A stretch of 52,194 bases of DNA from Bacteroidia bacterium. GTDB taxonomy: Bacteria; Bacteroidota; Bacteroidia; CAIKAF01. Location: positions 1 to 52,194 of the forward strand of contig JACVCJ010000025.1 in the NCBI GenBank assembly GCA_016742095.1, in the 5' to 3' direction. Numbering within the stretch: position 1 is the first letter of the stretch; each line of letters begins with the position of its first letter. Below, one piece after another: positions 27,482 through 35,108 of this stretch. The notes under the pieces are model-generated. The model saw nothing but the letters and a program-made list of their open reading frames with translations, had not been told where the DNA came from and did no database searches. A program made the translations under genes and the position numbers.

Positions 27482-28228
27482 ATGAAATCGGATTTTACGC
27501 ATCTGAATGATATCATCATTCTGGAGGATACCATCGTGGATTTTACTTTCCTGCAGAGAATAACCCAGAAACTGCTCCCCTACGCTTCTATCCGCCATGC
27601 GCACAGCATCGAACGCTTCAAACAGCTTTTCGAACAGGCGCGCCCGACCCTCATTATCTGCGATATTGAACTGGGACATGAAAATTCGCTCGATTTTTTC
27701 AACAGCAACCAGATCCTGGAAGATACGCCGCTGATCATTACCTCGAACCATCCCGAATTCGCCGTACCGGCCTTTCGGCTCAAAGCGTTCCATTACCTGG
27801 AAAAACCGGTAAAGATGACCGAGCTGGCCGAGGCCTTCGAACGCATCGAATCACACTACAAGGCCCGCACCTTTGTGCCCTCGGCGCAGAGTTCGAACAA
27901 CCTGATGGTGAATACCGACAAGTTCATTTCGTTCCTGAACATGGACGAGATCGTACAGCTTACGGCCGACGGGCCCTACACGCATATCCGCCAGGAGAAC
28001 GGCAAGATCACCATCGTTTCCAAGAACCTGGGCTCTTACGAGGCCAAACTGCCGGCTCATTTTGTGCGGGTGAACAAATCGGTGATCATCAATATGCGTT
28101 TCGTAGACCGCATCCGCAAAGACAATACGGTGATCGAGCTGCGCGACCATCCGCCCGTGGAAATTTCCGTCCGCCGCAAAGTAGAAGTGATGGAACAGAT
28201 CAAGAAATTCTTTGCCGGGGAACTCTGA
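27482..28228 (+). CDS. LytTR response regulator with intact receiver
   Basis: 248 residues from the ATG at 27482; an upstream GTG at 27428 falls inside the hairpin and is unlikely. The receiver domain has Glu15-Asp16, the phospho-acceptor Asp61 (LIICDIELG) and Lys110 (YLEKPVK). The LytTR domain (about 145-248) has LSSNN-type linker, LTADGPYTHIR, VSKNLGSYEAKLP and FVRVNKSVIIN. It is a clear paralogue of the LytTR protein at 19976. Its position after the T9SS cassette suggests control of surface secretion. The cognate kinase may be the one at 20740-21765, but this is inferred from proximity. Confidence 0.88.
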   Translation: MKSDFTHLNDIIILEDTIVDFTFLQRITQKLLPYASIRHAHSIERFKQLFEQARPTLIICDIELGHENSLDFFNSNQILEDTPLIITSNHPEFAVPAFRLKAFHYLEKPVKMTELAEAFERIESHYKARTFVPSAQSSNNLMVNTDKFISFLNMDEIVQLTADGPYTHIRQENGKITIVSKNLGSYEAKLPAHFVRVNKSVIINMRFVDRIRKDNTVIELRDHPPVEISVRRKVEVMEQIKKFFAGEL

Positions 28229-28264
28229 AGTATTTCTTACACTTCCCGGCACTTTTGAAAAGTG

Positions 28265-28272
28265 TATATTTG
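28265..28272 (+). promoter_or_regulatory. -7 box for elbB
   Basis: TATATTTG matches the Bacteroidota -7 consensus TAnnTTTG exactly and ends 9 bases before the ATG at 28282, implying a leaderless or nearly leaderless messenger. No good -33 TTTG was found 19 bases upstream (CTTC there). Confidence 0.5.
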
Positions 28273-28281
28273 CGGAAAGTG

Positions 28282-28980
28282 ATGAGAATGAAAATTGCAG
28301 TTTTACTTTCAGGATGCGGCGTATACGACGGCGCCGAGATACAGGAAAGTGTGTTCACGCTGGCGGCCATTGCCCGTAACGGCGGCGAATACCAGGTTTT
28401 TGCCCCCGATGTGGAAATGCACCATGTGATCGATCATACCACGGGGAACGAAATGCCCGAAAAACGCAATGTACTCATTGAAGCGGCCCGCATTGCCCGC
28501 GGTAATATCCGTAACATTACGGAGTACGATCCGGCGGCTTTCGACGCACTCATCATCCCCGGCGGATTCGGCACGGCCAAAAATCTTACGGACTGGGCTT
28601 TCAAAGGTCCGGACGGGACCGTGAACGCAGCCGTGGCTTCGGCCATTACGGCAACGCGCGAAGCCGGTAAAGTGATCGGCGCCTTTTGCATGGGTCCGGT
28701 AGTGGTGGCCAAAGCCCTGGGCAATGCGCATCAGCATGCCGTTTTGTCTGCGGGCAGTACCGAAGCGGCTTCTCCCTACAATATCGGCGCCATTCATGCC
28801 GGTATGGAAAGCCTGGGTATGCAAACGCAGAACGCCACCATCACGGAGATCAGCATCGACCGCGAGAACCGTATCGTATGCGCACCCTGCTACATGCTGG
28901 ACGCGGGCATCCTGGAAGTACAGAACAATATAGAAACAGCCGTAAGGGCCATTGCTGATCTAATCCGGAACAAGGCATGA
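28282..28980 (+). CDS. elbB: ElbB-like glyoxalase (DJ-1/PfpI superfamily)
   Basis: 232 residues from the ATG at 28282; an ATG at 28288 gives the equally good start MKIAVLLSGCGVYDG. It contains LSGCGVYDGAEI, HHVIDHTTGNEM, RNVLIEAARIARGNI, ALIIPGGFGTAKNL and the nucleophile-elbow Cys in GAFCMGPV. This is the ElbB branch of the class I glutamine-amidotransferase-like fold, reported as a glyoxalase with a link to isoprenoid synthesis in E. coli. The -7 box placement supports the start. Its stop overlaps the next gene by 4 bases. Confidence 0.92.
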   Translation: MRMKIAVLLSGCGVYDGAEIQESVFTLAAIARNGGEYQVFAPDVEMHHVIDHTTGNEMPEKRNVLIEAARIARGNIRNITEYDPAAFDALIIPGGFGTAKNLTDWAFKGPDGTVNAAVASAITATREAGKVIGAFCMGPVVVAKALGNAHQHAVLSAGSTEAASPYNIGAIHAGMESLGMQTQNATITEISIDRENRIVCAPCYMLDAGILEVQNNIETAVRAIADLIRNKA

Positions 28981-29726
28981 TCGACGGTAAAAAAGTAGTG
29001 GTCGTACTCCCGGCCTACAACGCAGCGCTTACCCTGGAACAGACCTACCGCGAAATTCCGCTCGACCTGGTGGACGAAGTGGTGCTGGTAGACGATGCCG
29101 GTAAGGACAATACGCTGGAAGTAGGCGCGGCCCTGGGCATTAAGCACCTGATCCGGCACGAAAAGAACAGGGGCTACGGCGGCAACCAGAAGACCTGTTA
29201 CCGCAAGGCCCTGGAACTGGGTGCCGATATCGTGATCATGGTTCACCCCGATTACCAGTACACGCCCAAACTGATACCGGCCATGGCCTCCATTATTTCG
29301 CAGGGCCTGTATCCCGTAGTGCTGGGTTCGCGCATACTGGGCAACGGCGCACGCAAAGGCGGCATGCCCCTGATCAAATACGTGGCCAACCGCATACTGA
29401 CCTTTGTACAGAACATACTGGTGAACCAGAAACTTTCCGAGTACCACACCGGTTACCGTGCCTTTTCACGCGAGGTGCTGGAAAAGATCGACATCGAGGT
29501 GAACTCCGACAATTTCCTGTTCGATAACCAGATGCTGTCCCAGATCATTTATGCCGGTTTCGGGATCGGCGAAGTGACCTGCCCTACCAAGTATTTCGAA
29601 GAGGCCAGTTCCATTAACCTGAAGAACAGTGCCATTTACGGCATCGGCTGTCTGCAGGTCTCGGTGATACACCGTTTGTGCAAATGGGGCCTGATGTCGC
29701 ACCCGATGTACCGTTTTAAAAAGTAA
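28977..29726 (+). CDS. Family 2 glycosyltransferase
   Basis: 249 residues of GT-A fold. It has VVLPAYNAALTLEQTYREI at the N-terminus, VLVDDAGKDNT (about 36-46) and NRGYGGNQKTCYRKALE. The metal-binding DXD equivalent is HPDYQY near 89-94. There is no membrane segment. It resembles dolichyl/undecaprenyl-phosphate sugar synthases that feed membrane glycosyltransferases, and the following gene is exactly such a GT-C enzyme, so it may make the lipid-linked sugar donor for it. Coding overlaps on both sides (4 bases with elbB, 1 base with the next gene). Confidence 0.88.
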   Translation: MIDGKKVVVVLPAYNAALTLEQTYREIPLDLVDEVVLVDDAGKDNTLEVGAALGIKHLIRHEKNRGYGGNQKTCYRKALELGADIVIMVHPDYQYTPKLIPAMASIISQGLYPVVLGSRILGNGARKGGMPLIKYVANRILTFVQNILVNQKLSEYHTGYRAFSREVLEKIDIEVNSDNFLFDNQMLSQIIYAGFGIGEVTCPTKYFEEASSINLKNSAIYGIGCLQVSVIHRLCKWGLMSHPMYRFKK

Positions 29727-31345
29727 TGAGTATACGTTTAAAATATTCGCTGTGGCTGATCGCCGCCTCCCTTATTTTTTACTATCCGTTCCTGGGCGGG
29801 GTTCACCTGTTCGACTGGGACGAGATCAACTTTGCAGAGATCGCCCGCGAAATGATCATCAGCGGCGATTACCTGCGGCCGACCATCAATTTTGAACCGT
29901 TCTGGGAAAAGCCCCCGCTGTTTATCTGGATGCAGGTACTGAGCATGAAAATGTTCGGCATCAACGAATTTGCGGCCCGTTTTCCAAATGCGGTCTGCGG
30001 CACGCTGACGCTGCTGGCGCTCTTTTCCATGGGCAGCCGCCTGCGTAACGAAAAATTCGGTTTCTGGTGGGCCCTGGCTTACCTGGGATCGATACTGCCC
30101 CACCTGTATTTTAAATCGGGGATCATCGACCCCTGGTTCAACCTGTTCATTTTCAGCGGCCTTTACCGGTTTTACCGCTATAAGACTGAAGATTTTCAGC
30201 ACAGACACATCGTATATTCCGCCATTTTTATCGGCCTGGCCGTACTGACCAAAGGTCCGGTGGCCCTGGCACTGTTCGGGCTCACGGCTGCGCTCATCTA
30301 CCTGTTTACAGGTTTCCGGCAGTTCGTACGTCCGCTGGCCCTGCTGCTGTGGCTCCTTGTGTTCGTACTGACCATCGGCACCTGGTACGGCGCAGAAACG
30401 CTGGTACACGGGCCCTGGTTCATGGAACAGTTCCTCGTGTACCAGGTACGTCTCTTCAGCACAGAAGATGCCGGTCACGGCGGTTTTGCGGGTTACCACT
30501 TTATTGTACTGCTCTTCGGCTGTTTCCCGGCTTCGGCCTTTGCCCTGCCGACACTTTTTAAAAAGACGGACGCTTACGAAAAGAACGGCCGGCTGTCCTT
30601 CCTGTTCATGCAGAAAGTTTTGCTGCTGCTGGTGCTGGTCCTGTTCAGCGTGGTAAAGACCAAGATCGTACATTATTCCTCGCTGGCCTATTTCCCGCTC
30701 ACCTACCTGGCCGCGGCCGAAATACTGCGTATCCTGGAGCAGAAAAAGCCCCTGCACATCCTGTCGAAGATCGCCCTTCCGCTTACGGGTTTTATTTTTG
30801 GTCTGGCCGTGCTGGCCCTGCCCCTCGCCTGGCCCTACAAAGATCAGTTCATAAACCAGGTACAGGACATGACCGCCCGCAATTCCCTGCGGGATATTCC
30901 CATACATTTTGCCTGGTATACCTATCTGCCGGGGCCTTTTATCCTGCTTACGATCATCGGGAGCCATTATTTATACAAAGTAATGCCGGTACGCTCGCTG
31001 CAGCTGCTTTTCCTGGGCAGCGCCATCGGCATCAGCGCTACTATTTATGCGTTCATCGGACGTATCGAACAGTTTTCACAGAGTATACCCATACGTTATT
31101 TTATCGAGAAACAGCGCAATTACGTGGCCGTGTACGGTTACAAGAGCTATGCCCATCTTTTCTACGGCAATACACAGCATGTGATGCCTCCGGCAACGGA
31201 TGTAAATTCTTCAGAAAATATGTTCGTGGTGGCCAAGGAAAGCTCCCTGGAAGAGATCAGGGCCCGTTACCCCGAATGGCAGCTCCGCGAAATGCGCGGC
31301 GGATGGCTCCTGTATTTTAAACCGGCGCCCTACAAGGGCAACTGA
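29726..31345 (+). CDS. ArnT/PMT-like membrane glycosyltransferase (GT-C)
   Basis: 539 residues with ten or more transmembrane helices. The first outside loop has FDWDEINFAEIAREM (about 29-43), with the catalytic Asp-Glu pair of family 39/83 transferases. EKPPLFIWMQ and FKSGIIDPWFN follow. It transfers a sugar from a polyprenyl-phosphate carrier to lipid A or protein in the periplasm; the acceptor is unknown. The start overlaps the stop of the GT2 gene, which implies a shared pathway. Its 3' end overlaps the convergent PAP2 gene by 16 bases. Confidence 0.87.
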   Translation: MSIRLKYSLWLIAASLIFYYPFLGGVHLFDWDEINFAEIAREMIISGDYLRPTINFEPFWEKPPLFIWMQVLSMKMFGINEFAARFPNAVCGTLTLLALFSMGSRLRNEKFGFWWALAYLGSILPHLYFKSGIIDPWFNLFIFSGLYRFYRYKTEDFQHRHIVYSAIFIGLAVLTKGPVALALFGLTAALIYLFTGFRQFVRPLALLLWLLVFVLTIGTWYGAETLVHGPWFMEQFLVYQVRLFSTEDAGHGGFAGYHFIVLLFGCFPASAFALPTLFKKTDAYEKNGRLSFLFMQKVLLLLVLVLFSVVKTKIVHYSSLAYFPLTYLAAAEILRILEQKKPLHILSKIALPLTGFIFGLAVLALPLAWPYKDQFINQVQDMTARNSLRDIPIHFAWYTYLPGPFILLTIIGSHYLYKVMPVRSLQLLFLGSAIGISATIYAFIGRIEQFSQSIPIRYFIEKQRNYVAVYGYKSYAHLFYGNTQHVMPPATDVNSSENMFVVAKESSLEEIRARYPEWQLREMRGGWLLYFKPAPYKGN

Positions 31346-32010
31346 TCCTTTTTCCGGCGCAGGAACGGCAGTATCGCTTTACGTAACGCGTGAGTCCGCA
31401 AAGCCCACTGCGAGCGGAAAAATACATGGTACCATACCAGGGCCCAGCTTACCCCGATGACCGAACCCGTGAGTACGTCCGGCAGGAAATGCTGAGACAG
31501 GTAAATACGGCTGAAGCCCACCAGCAAAGCGACCGACAACGCACAGGCACCCGTGAGCCGTTTTCCGGACCAGAGGGCAAAAAGGCACATGAGGGCAAAA
31601 ATATCGGTGGTATGTCCCGAAGGAAAAGAGGCCGATTCGTACAGGCGTACGCCTTCCACCCAGTGCCAGCCCGGCGTATCTTTAAAAACGGTGCGCGGAC
31701 GTTCTACACCTTCGAAAAGCGTATGTTTCAGCAGTTGGGTAGTGAGCGCGGCGGAGGTCCAGCCGGCCAGCAGCGAGAACAGGTGTGCCCGCGTGTGCAG
31801 CAGCGTATATAGTATGAGCAATGCCAGCCCGATGCCTTCGGCGGCCTTGGTGGCATAGAAGAAGAAAAAATCAAAAAAAGGAGCATGTTTCGTGTTGATC
31901 CAGGCCTGTATTTCCGTTTTGGAATGAAAGGCCAGGGCCAGTGCGGCCACGCAAACAAACAACAGCCAGCCCGAAAAAAAGACCCTGTTTTGCCGGAGCG
32001 CGGTGTTCAT
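31330..32010 (-). CDS. PAP2-family membrane phosphatase
   Basis: 226 residues with about five helices. It has the three phosphatase motifs: KHTLFEGVERPR (K-x6-RP), SFPSGHTT (PSGH) and SRIYLSQHFLPDV (SR-x5-H). Such enzymes dephosphorylate undecaprenyl pyrophosphate, phosphatidate or lipid A. It begins one base from the end of the START-like gene on the same strand and is convergent with the GT-C enzyme. Confidence 0.9.
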   Translation of the reverse strand: MNTALRQNRVFFSGWLLFVCVAALALAFHSKTEIQAWINTKHAPFFDFFFFYATKAAEGIGLALLILYTLLHTRAHLFSLLAGWTSAALTTQLLKHTLFEGVERPRTVFKDTPGWHWVEGVRLYESASFPSGHTTDIFALMCLFALWSGKRLTGACALSVALLVGFSRIYLSQHFLPDVLTGSVIGVSWALVWYHVFFRSQWALRTHALRKAILPFLRRKKDQLPL

Positions 32011-32011
32011 A

Positions 32012-32407
32012 TCAGGCTGCGCCTATGGCGTGCATCAGTTCGCTTACCTGTGTTTCCCAGAGCAGGAAGGTCTCGTCCTTTTCGCCGGGTTCACAGAAAT
32101 CAACAATCACCAGGGCCACATCATTGGTGAGTTCGTCTACCTTAATAGACATTTCAAAGTAGTCTCCCACGTGCGAATTATCCGTCCATTCAAAGCGTAC
32201 GGCCTCATTGTCCTCCAGTTCGATCAGTTCGGCGGATTCTTCTTCATCGCCCCAGTGGAACACGAAGATATCGCCGCGGGTCTCCACTTTTTCGGCAAAC
32301 CATTCGGCCAGCCCTGTGGAAGTCGAGATCATCTGGTACAATAACCTGGCGGAACACTTGATCGGGAACTCAAATTCAACCTGTTCAATCTTCTTTTTTT
32401 TGGCCAT
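32012..32407 (-). CDS. START-like domain protein
   Basis: 131 residues with a basic N-terminus (MAKKKK), then a START/SRPBCC-like helix-grip fold: FPIKCSARLLYQMIS, LAEWFAEKVE, FHWGDEEE and VRFEWTDN. It matches the short START-like proteins common in Bacteroidota. It has no signal peptide, so it is cytoplasmic and may bind a hydrophobic ligand; no function is proved. It lies 1 base upstream of the PAP2 gene. Confidence 0.82.
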   Translation of the reverse strand: MAKKKKIEQVEFEFPIKCSARLLYQMISTSTGLAEWFAEKVETRGDIFVFHWGDEEESAELIELEDNEAVRFEWTDNSHVGDYFEMSIKVDELTNDVALVIVDFCEPGEKDETFLLWETQVSELMHAIGAA

Positions 32408-32668
32408 AGATACAATATACGGATTGTTTTACTCTCTTGTTTAAGTGCGGCAATATACACAAAAGGTATTAATGCCAAACACGAATTTGGGCTAAAGGAC
32501 GGACGGCAGCAATTTTTTGCTGATAATGTGCCGTTTGAGGGCTTTTTTTAATCTGCTTTTAACATTTTGAAGGGCCTGAAAACGGCTGCGGGAGGTAAAA
32601 ACGGCCGGTGTATCTCATTTTTTGACATTCATAATCAACCGAATAAAACAAAAAACGACGGGGACTGT

Positions 32669-32696
32669 TTTGAAATTAAAAATTCAGCTATATTTG
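32669..32696 (+). promoter_or_regulatory. Promoter of the tRNA-Met gene
   Basis: TTTG at 32669-32672 and TATATTTG at 32689-32696 match the Bacteroidota -33 and -7 boxes, 16 bases apart, and the tRNA begins 11 bases later. The rest of the 300-base stretch 32408-32668 is AT-rich and I see no gene in it. Confidence 0.65.
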
Positions 32697-32707
32697 CACC
32701 CCGATTC

Positions 32708-32781
32708 GGCGAGGTAGCTCAGCTGGTTAGAGCGCATGATTCATAATCATGAGGTCGAGAGTTCAAGTCTCTCTCTCGCTA
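32708..32781 (+). tRNA. tRNA-Met (CAT), CCA not encoded
   Basis: The gene folds as a full cloverleaf. The acceptor stem is GGCGAGG/TCTCGCT with two G-U pairs, the D stem GCTC/GAGC, the anticodon stem CATGA/TCATG with loop TTCATAA (anticodon CAT), and the T stem GAGAG/CTCTC. A is the discriminator. It looks like elongator tRNA-Met. Its 3' part, from 32751, is supplied by the integrated element and is repeated at 44659. Confidence 0.93.
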
Positions 32782-32829
32782 CTTATAGACGATAAAGGAA
32801 AAGCCAGGATTCATAGTCCTGGCTTTTTT
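32751..32829 (+). repeat. attL direct repeat (79 bp)
   Basis: The 79 bases from the variable loop of tRNA-Met through the T tract of its terminator are identical to 44659-44737. Weaker similarity extends left to about 32729, into the anticodon stem and loop. This is the left attachment site of the integrated element. Confidence 0.92.
32800..32829 (+). terminator. Rho-independent terminator after tRNA-Met
   Basis: AAAGCCAGGA (32800-32809) pairs with TCCTGGCTTT (32817-32826), followed by T residues to 32829. It is duplicated intact in attR (44708-44737). Confidence 0.88.
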
Positions 32830-32834
32830 GTTGT

Positions 32835-32858
32835 ATGTAAGATTTCATGTAAGATTTT
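32835..32858 (+). repeat. Tandem 11-bp repeat between attL and integrase
   Basis: ATGTAAGATTT occurs twice in direct tandem (32835-32845 and 32847-32857, 12-base period), between the attL core and the integrase stop. Position and size fit arm-type binding sites for the integrase. An 8-base partial copy (ATGTAAGA) lies at 44543-44550 near attR. Confidence 0.4.
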
Positions 32859-32861
32859 AGG

Positions 32862-34127
32862 CTACTTGCCACCAAAGATTTTAATTGCAAGCACTCCTTT
32901 TTCAATCGCAGAAAGAATAGTCGGGTCAAGATAATGGTTTTCTAATACCTCGGTACTTGCATGCGAAGTGAGAATGCCCGTTTCTTTTCCCATAGCAGTG
33001 TCAACCCACGAAATATAGGTTTTTCTCAAATGCCGGAATGAAATTTCCCGTGTTATGCCTGCCTGTTTGCGGAAATGGGTGAACCCCTTTGAGAGAGCAT
33101 CCATAATAGTTTTCAGCTTCTCTATTCGGTCAGGGTTCAGAATGTACCTATCGGTGTCCTTGTAATTACCGTAACCAAGATGCACTAAGAGGTCGTGCAA
33201 GTCTGCGTTTATTGGCACATACTTATGTGCAACCTCCTGTTGTTCCTTGCGGTTCACTTTGAGGTTAGGAACTAAGATAAACAGCACACCGTTGAACTCC
33301 TTGATGTCTGTCCATTTCAGTATCACTATTTCTTCGCGCCGCAATCCCGTCAGCAGTCCTAATCGGAAGCCGTCTTTGAGATACGGACGGTAGAAATTTT
33401 TTCGTTCTCCTTTGCCTCCCAATACCTCGGTGCGCTTTGCCGTATCTACGGCATGTAGAATGGCATCAAATTCGGCGCGGGTTAATGTCAGCTTTTGCGT
33501 GGGCGGTACCGACTTACTCTCATACACTAAAAACGGATTTTTCATGTCCACATCTTCAACGGAAATCAGGAAATCAAAGAATGCTTTTAGTGCGCCCAAA
33601 ATGCGGTTAAATGTCCGTGGTTCATAGTTCTCCTGTTCAAGCCATTTATACAATCCTGAAACATCATATTTGTTCACGTCGGTTACTCGCACGTGATTGA
33701 TGTCTGTGCGCTGCTTTACAATATCGGCAAAGTACAGGCAGTACCGGATGCACTCGTCTCGGTGTGCTTTTGATACGGTCTTCTTGTGCTGCTCCAGTTC
33801 GTGGTTTCCCTCTAAATACTGATTGTATTTCAGGATTGCAGATGCGAGCGAATAGTCGTTTACTTCCGGAGCAATCTGCGGTTGCGATGCAGCATACGTG
33901 TTGTTCTTTATGTCCTTTCTGAACTCTATGGCTTGCTGCACAGCTTCATCGTAGTTGCGGGTGTCGAGCGTTTTTATTTTTGGATTTTTAGAGCCTGAAA
34001 CATATACGAATACAGCATACTTCTGTGTATCATAATGTTTACACGTTGAGTTATACTTATTACATTTCCCGCAATGGATTTTCAGCCCCTTATGCGGCTT
34101 CTTCGGCATTTTTAGTCTTTCTGTCAT
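32862..34127 (-). CDS. int: Tyrosine recombinase (integrase)
   Basis: 421 residues. The catalytic residues of phage-type integrases are visible: Arg263 in GLLTGLRREE, His366 and Arg368 in SFRHLRKT, His389 in TSHAST and the nucleophile Tyr399 in ENHYLDP. The core-binding SAM-like domain is at about 92-190. The N-terminus has C19, C22, C29 and H31 (HCGKCNKYNSTCKHY), a likely zinc-binding arm module that is uncommon. It lies directly after attL and overlaps the upstream xis-like gene by 4 bases. It should catalyse integration into and excision from tRNA-Met. Confidence 0.93.
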   Translation of the reverse strand: MTERLKMPKKPHKGLKIHCGKCNKYNSTCKHYDTQKYAVFVYVSGSKNPKIKTLDTRNYDEAVQQAIEFRKDIKNNTYAASQPQIAPEVNDYSLASAILKYNQYLEGNHELEQHKKTVSKAHRDECIRYCLYFADIVKQRTDINHVRVTDVNKYDVSGLYKWLEQENYEPRTFNRILGALKAFFDFLISVEDVDMKNPFLVYESKSVPPTQKLTLTRAEFDAILHAVDTAKRTEVLGGKGERKNFYRPYLKDGFRLGLLTGLRREEIVILKWTDIKEFNGVLFILVPNLKVNRKEQQEVAHKYVPINADLHDLLVHLGYGNYKDTDRYILNPDRIEKLKTIMDALSKGFTHFRKQAGITREISFRHLRKTYISWVDTAMGKETGILTSHASTEVLENHYLDPTILSAIEKGVLAIKIFGGK

Positions 34128-34486
34128 TTGTTTAGTTTTTGAATGAGCTTTTCATCCGATACTGAGAGTGGCTGTACCGTTGTTGTTGCGTTGCAGAAGT
34201 TCTCACGTATTTCTGCGATAACCAACCTGCACACGGCAGGGTCTTTGGCGACAATTTGGTACCGATACTCCCAGTCGTTCGGAAATTTTCTCCTTAATTC
34301 TCGCACGTATAGTCGGTCAAGAGCAATCGCAACATCCACCGCAAACACTTTTCGTACGCGGCATATCATGTGTACTGCAATACCGTTGTCCGCAAGCCAT
34401 TTGGCTGCGGTATCAACATCTTTCACGCCAAGCGTAATAGCAGCTTCGCGCAGGGTTATCAGTTCCATGTGGCGTGGGATAGGCAT
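34124..34486 (-). CDS. Excisionase-like helix-turn-helix protein
   Basis: 120 residues from the ATG at 34484-34486 (a second Met at 34468). LITLREAAITLGVKDVDTAAKWLADNGI (about 8-35, given here in two overlapping parts: LITLREAAITLGV and TAAKWLADNGI) is the winged-helix pattern of excisionase and MerR-like HTH_17 proteins, followed by a basic Arg-rich stretch. Its stop overlaps the integrase start (ATGA). It probably sets recombination direction or regulates the integrase. The excisionase role is inferred from position and HTH type. Confidence 0.65.
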   Translation of the reverse strand: MPIPRHMELITLREAAITLGVKDVDTAAKWLADNGIAVHMICRVRKVFAVDVAIALDRLYVRELRRKFPNDWEYRYQIVAKDPAVCRLVIAEIRENFCNATTTVQPLSVSDEKLIQKLNK

Positions 34487-34581
34487 ACAATACAAGAGAA
34501 TTGTGAGGGTCTTGACTTTTCTACAATGAGAGAGTAGATTAAAACTGTGTTCATGGTTTCTTGTCGCAGAGAGAACCATAC

Positions 34582-34613
34582 CCCGTCGCGAAAGGAAGTG
34601 CGACGGGTTTTTT
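34582..34613 (+). terminator. Rho-independent terminator, plus strand
   Basis: CCCGTCGC (34582-34589) pairs with GCGACGGG (34600-34607), followed by six T. A second hairpin, ATGGTT/AACCAT, lies just before it (about 34553-34579). Any plus-strand transcript ending here would be antisense to or upstream of the xis-like gene; I see no protein gene for it. Confidence 0.6.
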
Positions 34614-34648
34614 ATATGCTCATAAAAACGAGTATGTTGGCACAGGGC

Positions 34649-34754
34649 TTGACGGTGGGTGTTGAACCTACTATATTTAGAAATAGGTCTGCATTATTAT
34701 GCATATTAAAAATGTACTTCCTGTAAGCATATACACTGCTTACAGGATTTTTTT
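34649..34754 (+). ncRNA. Candidate small RNA with sigma70-like promoter
   Basis: TTGACG (34649-34654), a 17-base spacer and TATATT (34672-34677) form a textbook sigma70-type promoter, unlike the TAnnTTTG type of the host. About 70 bases later CCTGTAAGC (34720-34728) pairs with GCTTACAGG (34738-34746) and is followed by ATTTTTTT, a good terminator. The implied transcript (about 34684-34754) has no open frame of note. It may be a small regulatory RNA, or the promoter may be a chance match. Confidence 0.3.
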
Positions 34755-34837
34755 GTCTTTTACAAAAAGGGAATAAAAAATGGTATGGTGAGTACCTCAA
34801 TCGAGTTGGTTGGTAGGTATGTTCAAAAGTACGTATT

Positions 34838-35008
34838 ATGGCAAACCCGCGCAAGGGTTTCACATCCGTTGTGTATGCAGGGTACGGGGTGCAACCCCGC
34901 CAGATCGCCTTTGACGAACGTGTCAACGGAGGAAAAGGCAATCTGGCATTTCATATATTCTCTAAATGTAATACTGTGGCTCCGTGCAGCGCACGGACAT
35001 TGCATTAA
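34838..35008 (+). CDS. Possible 56-residue protein in a strongly structured region
   Basis: An ATG at 34838 opens 56 codons to TAA at 35006-35008, beginning MANPRKGFTSVVYAGYG and containing the basic and polar stretch PRQIAFDERVNGGKGN. I know no family. The same DNA holds four hairpins: AAACCC/GGGTTT (34843-34860), CGGGGT/ACCCCG (34885-34899), a 13-pair stem with one mismatch (34899-34912 with 34934-34947), and CCGTGC/GCACGG (34982-34996). It may therefore encode a structured RNA rather than a protein. No promoter was identified. Confidence 0.3.
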   Translation: MANPRKGFTSVVYAGYGVQPRQIAFDERVNGGKGNLAFHIFSKCNTVAPCSARTLH

Positions 35009-35041
35009 CAAAAAAATAACATTTCCCCAAGGTATGTTTAT

Positions 35042-35076
35042 AAAAAAACCGACCCGAATTTCTCCGAGTCGGTCTT
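35042..35076 (-). terminator. Terminator of the element lipoprotein gene
   Basis: On the minus strand, ACCGAC (complement of 35068-35073) pairs with GTCGGT (complement of 35048-35053) and is followed by seven T. It lies 33 bases past the stop of the lipoprotein gene. Confidence 0.75.
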
Positions 35077-35108
35077 TGGGCATCATACCCCCTTATACAA
35101 ACGCGTTG

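Noticed and set aside
34823-35086. Minus-strand 87-codon frame in the structured region
   Set aside because: It runs through the lipoprotein terminator and all hairpins and has no protein-like pattern.
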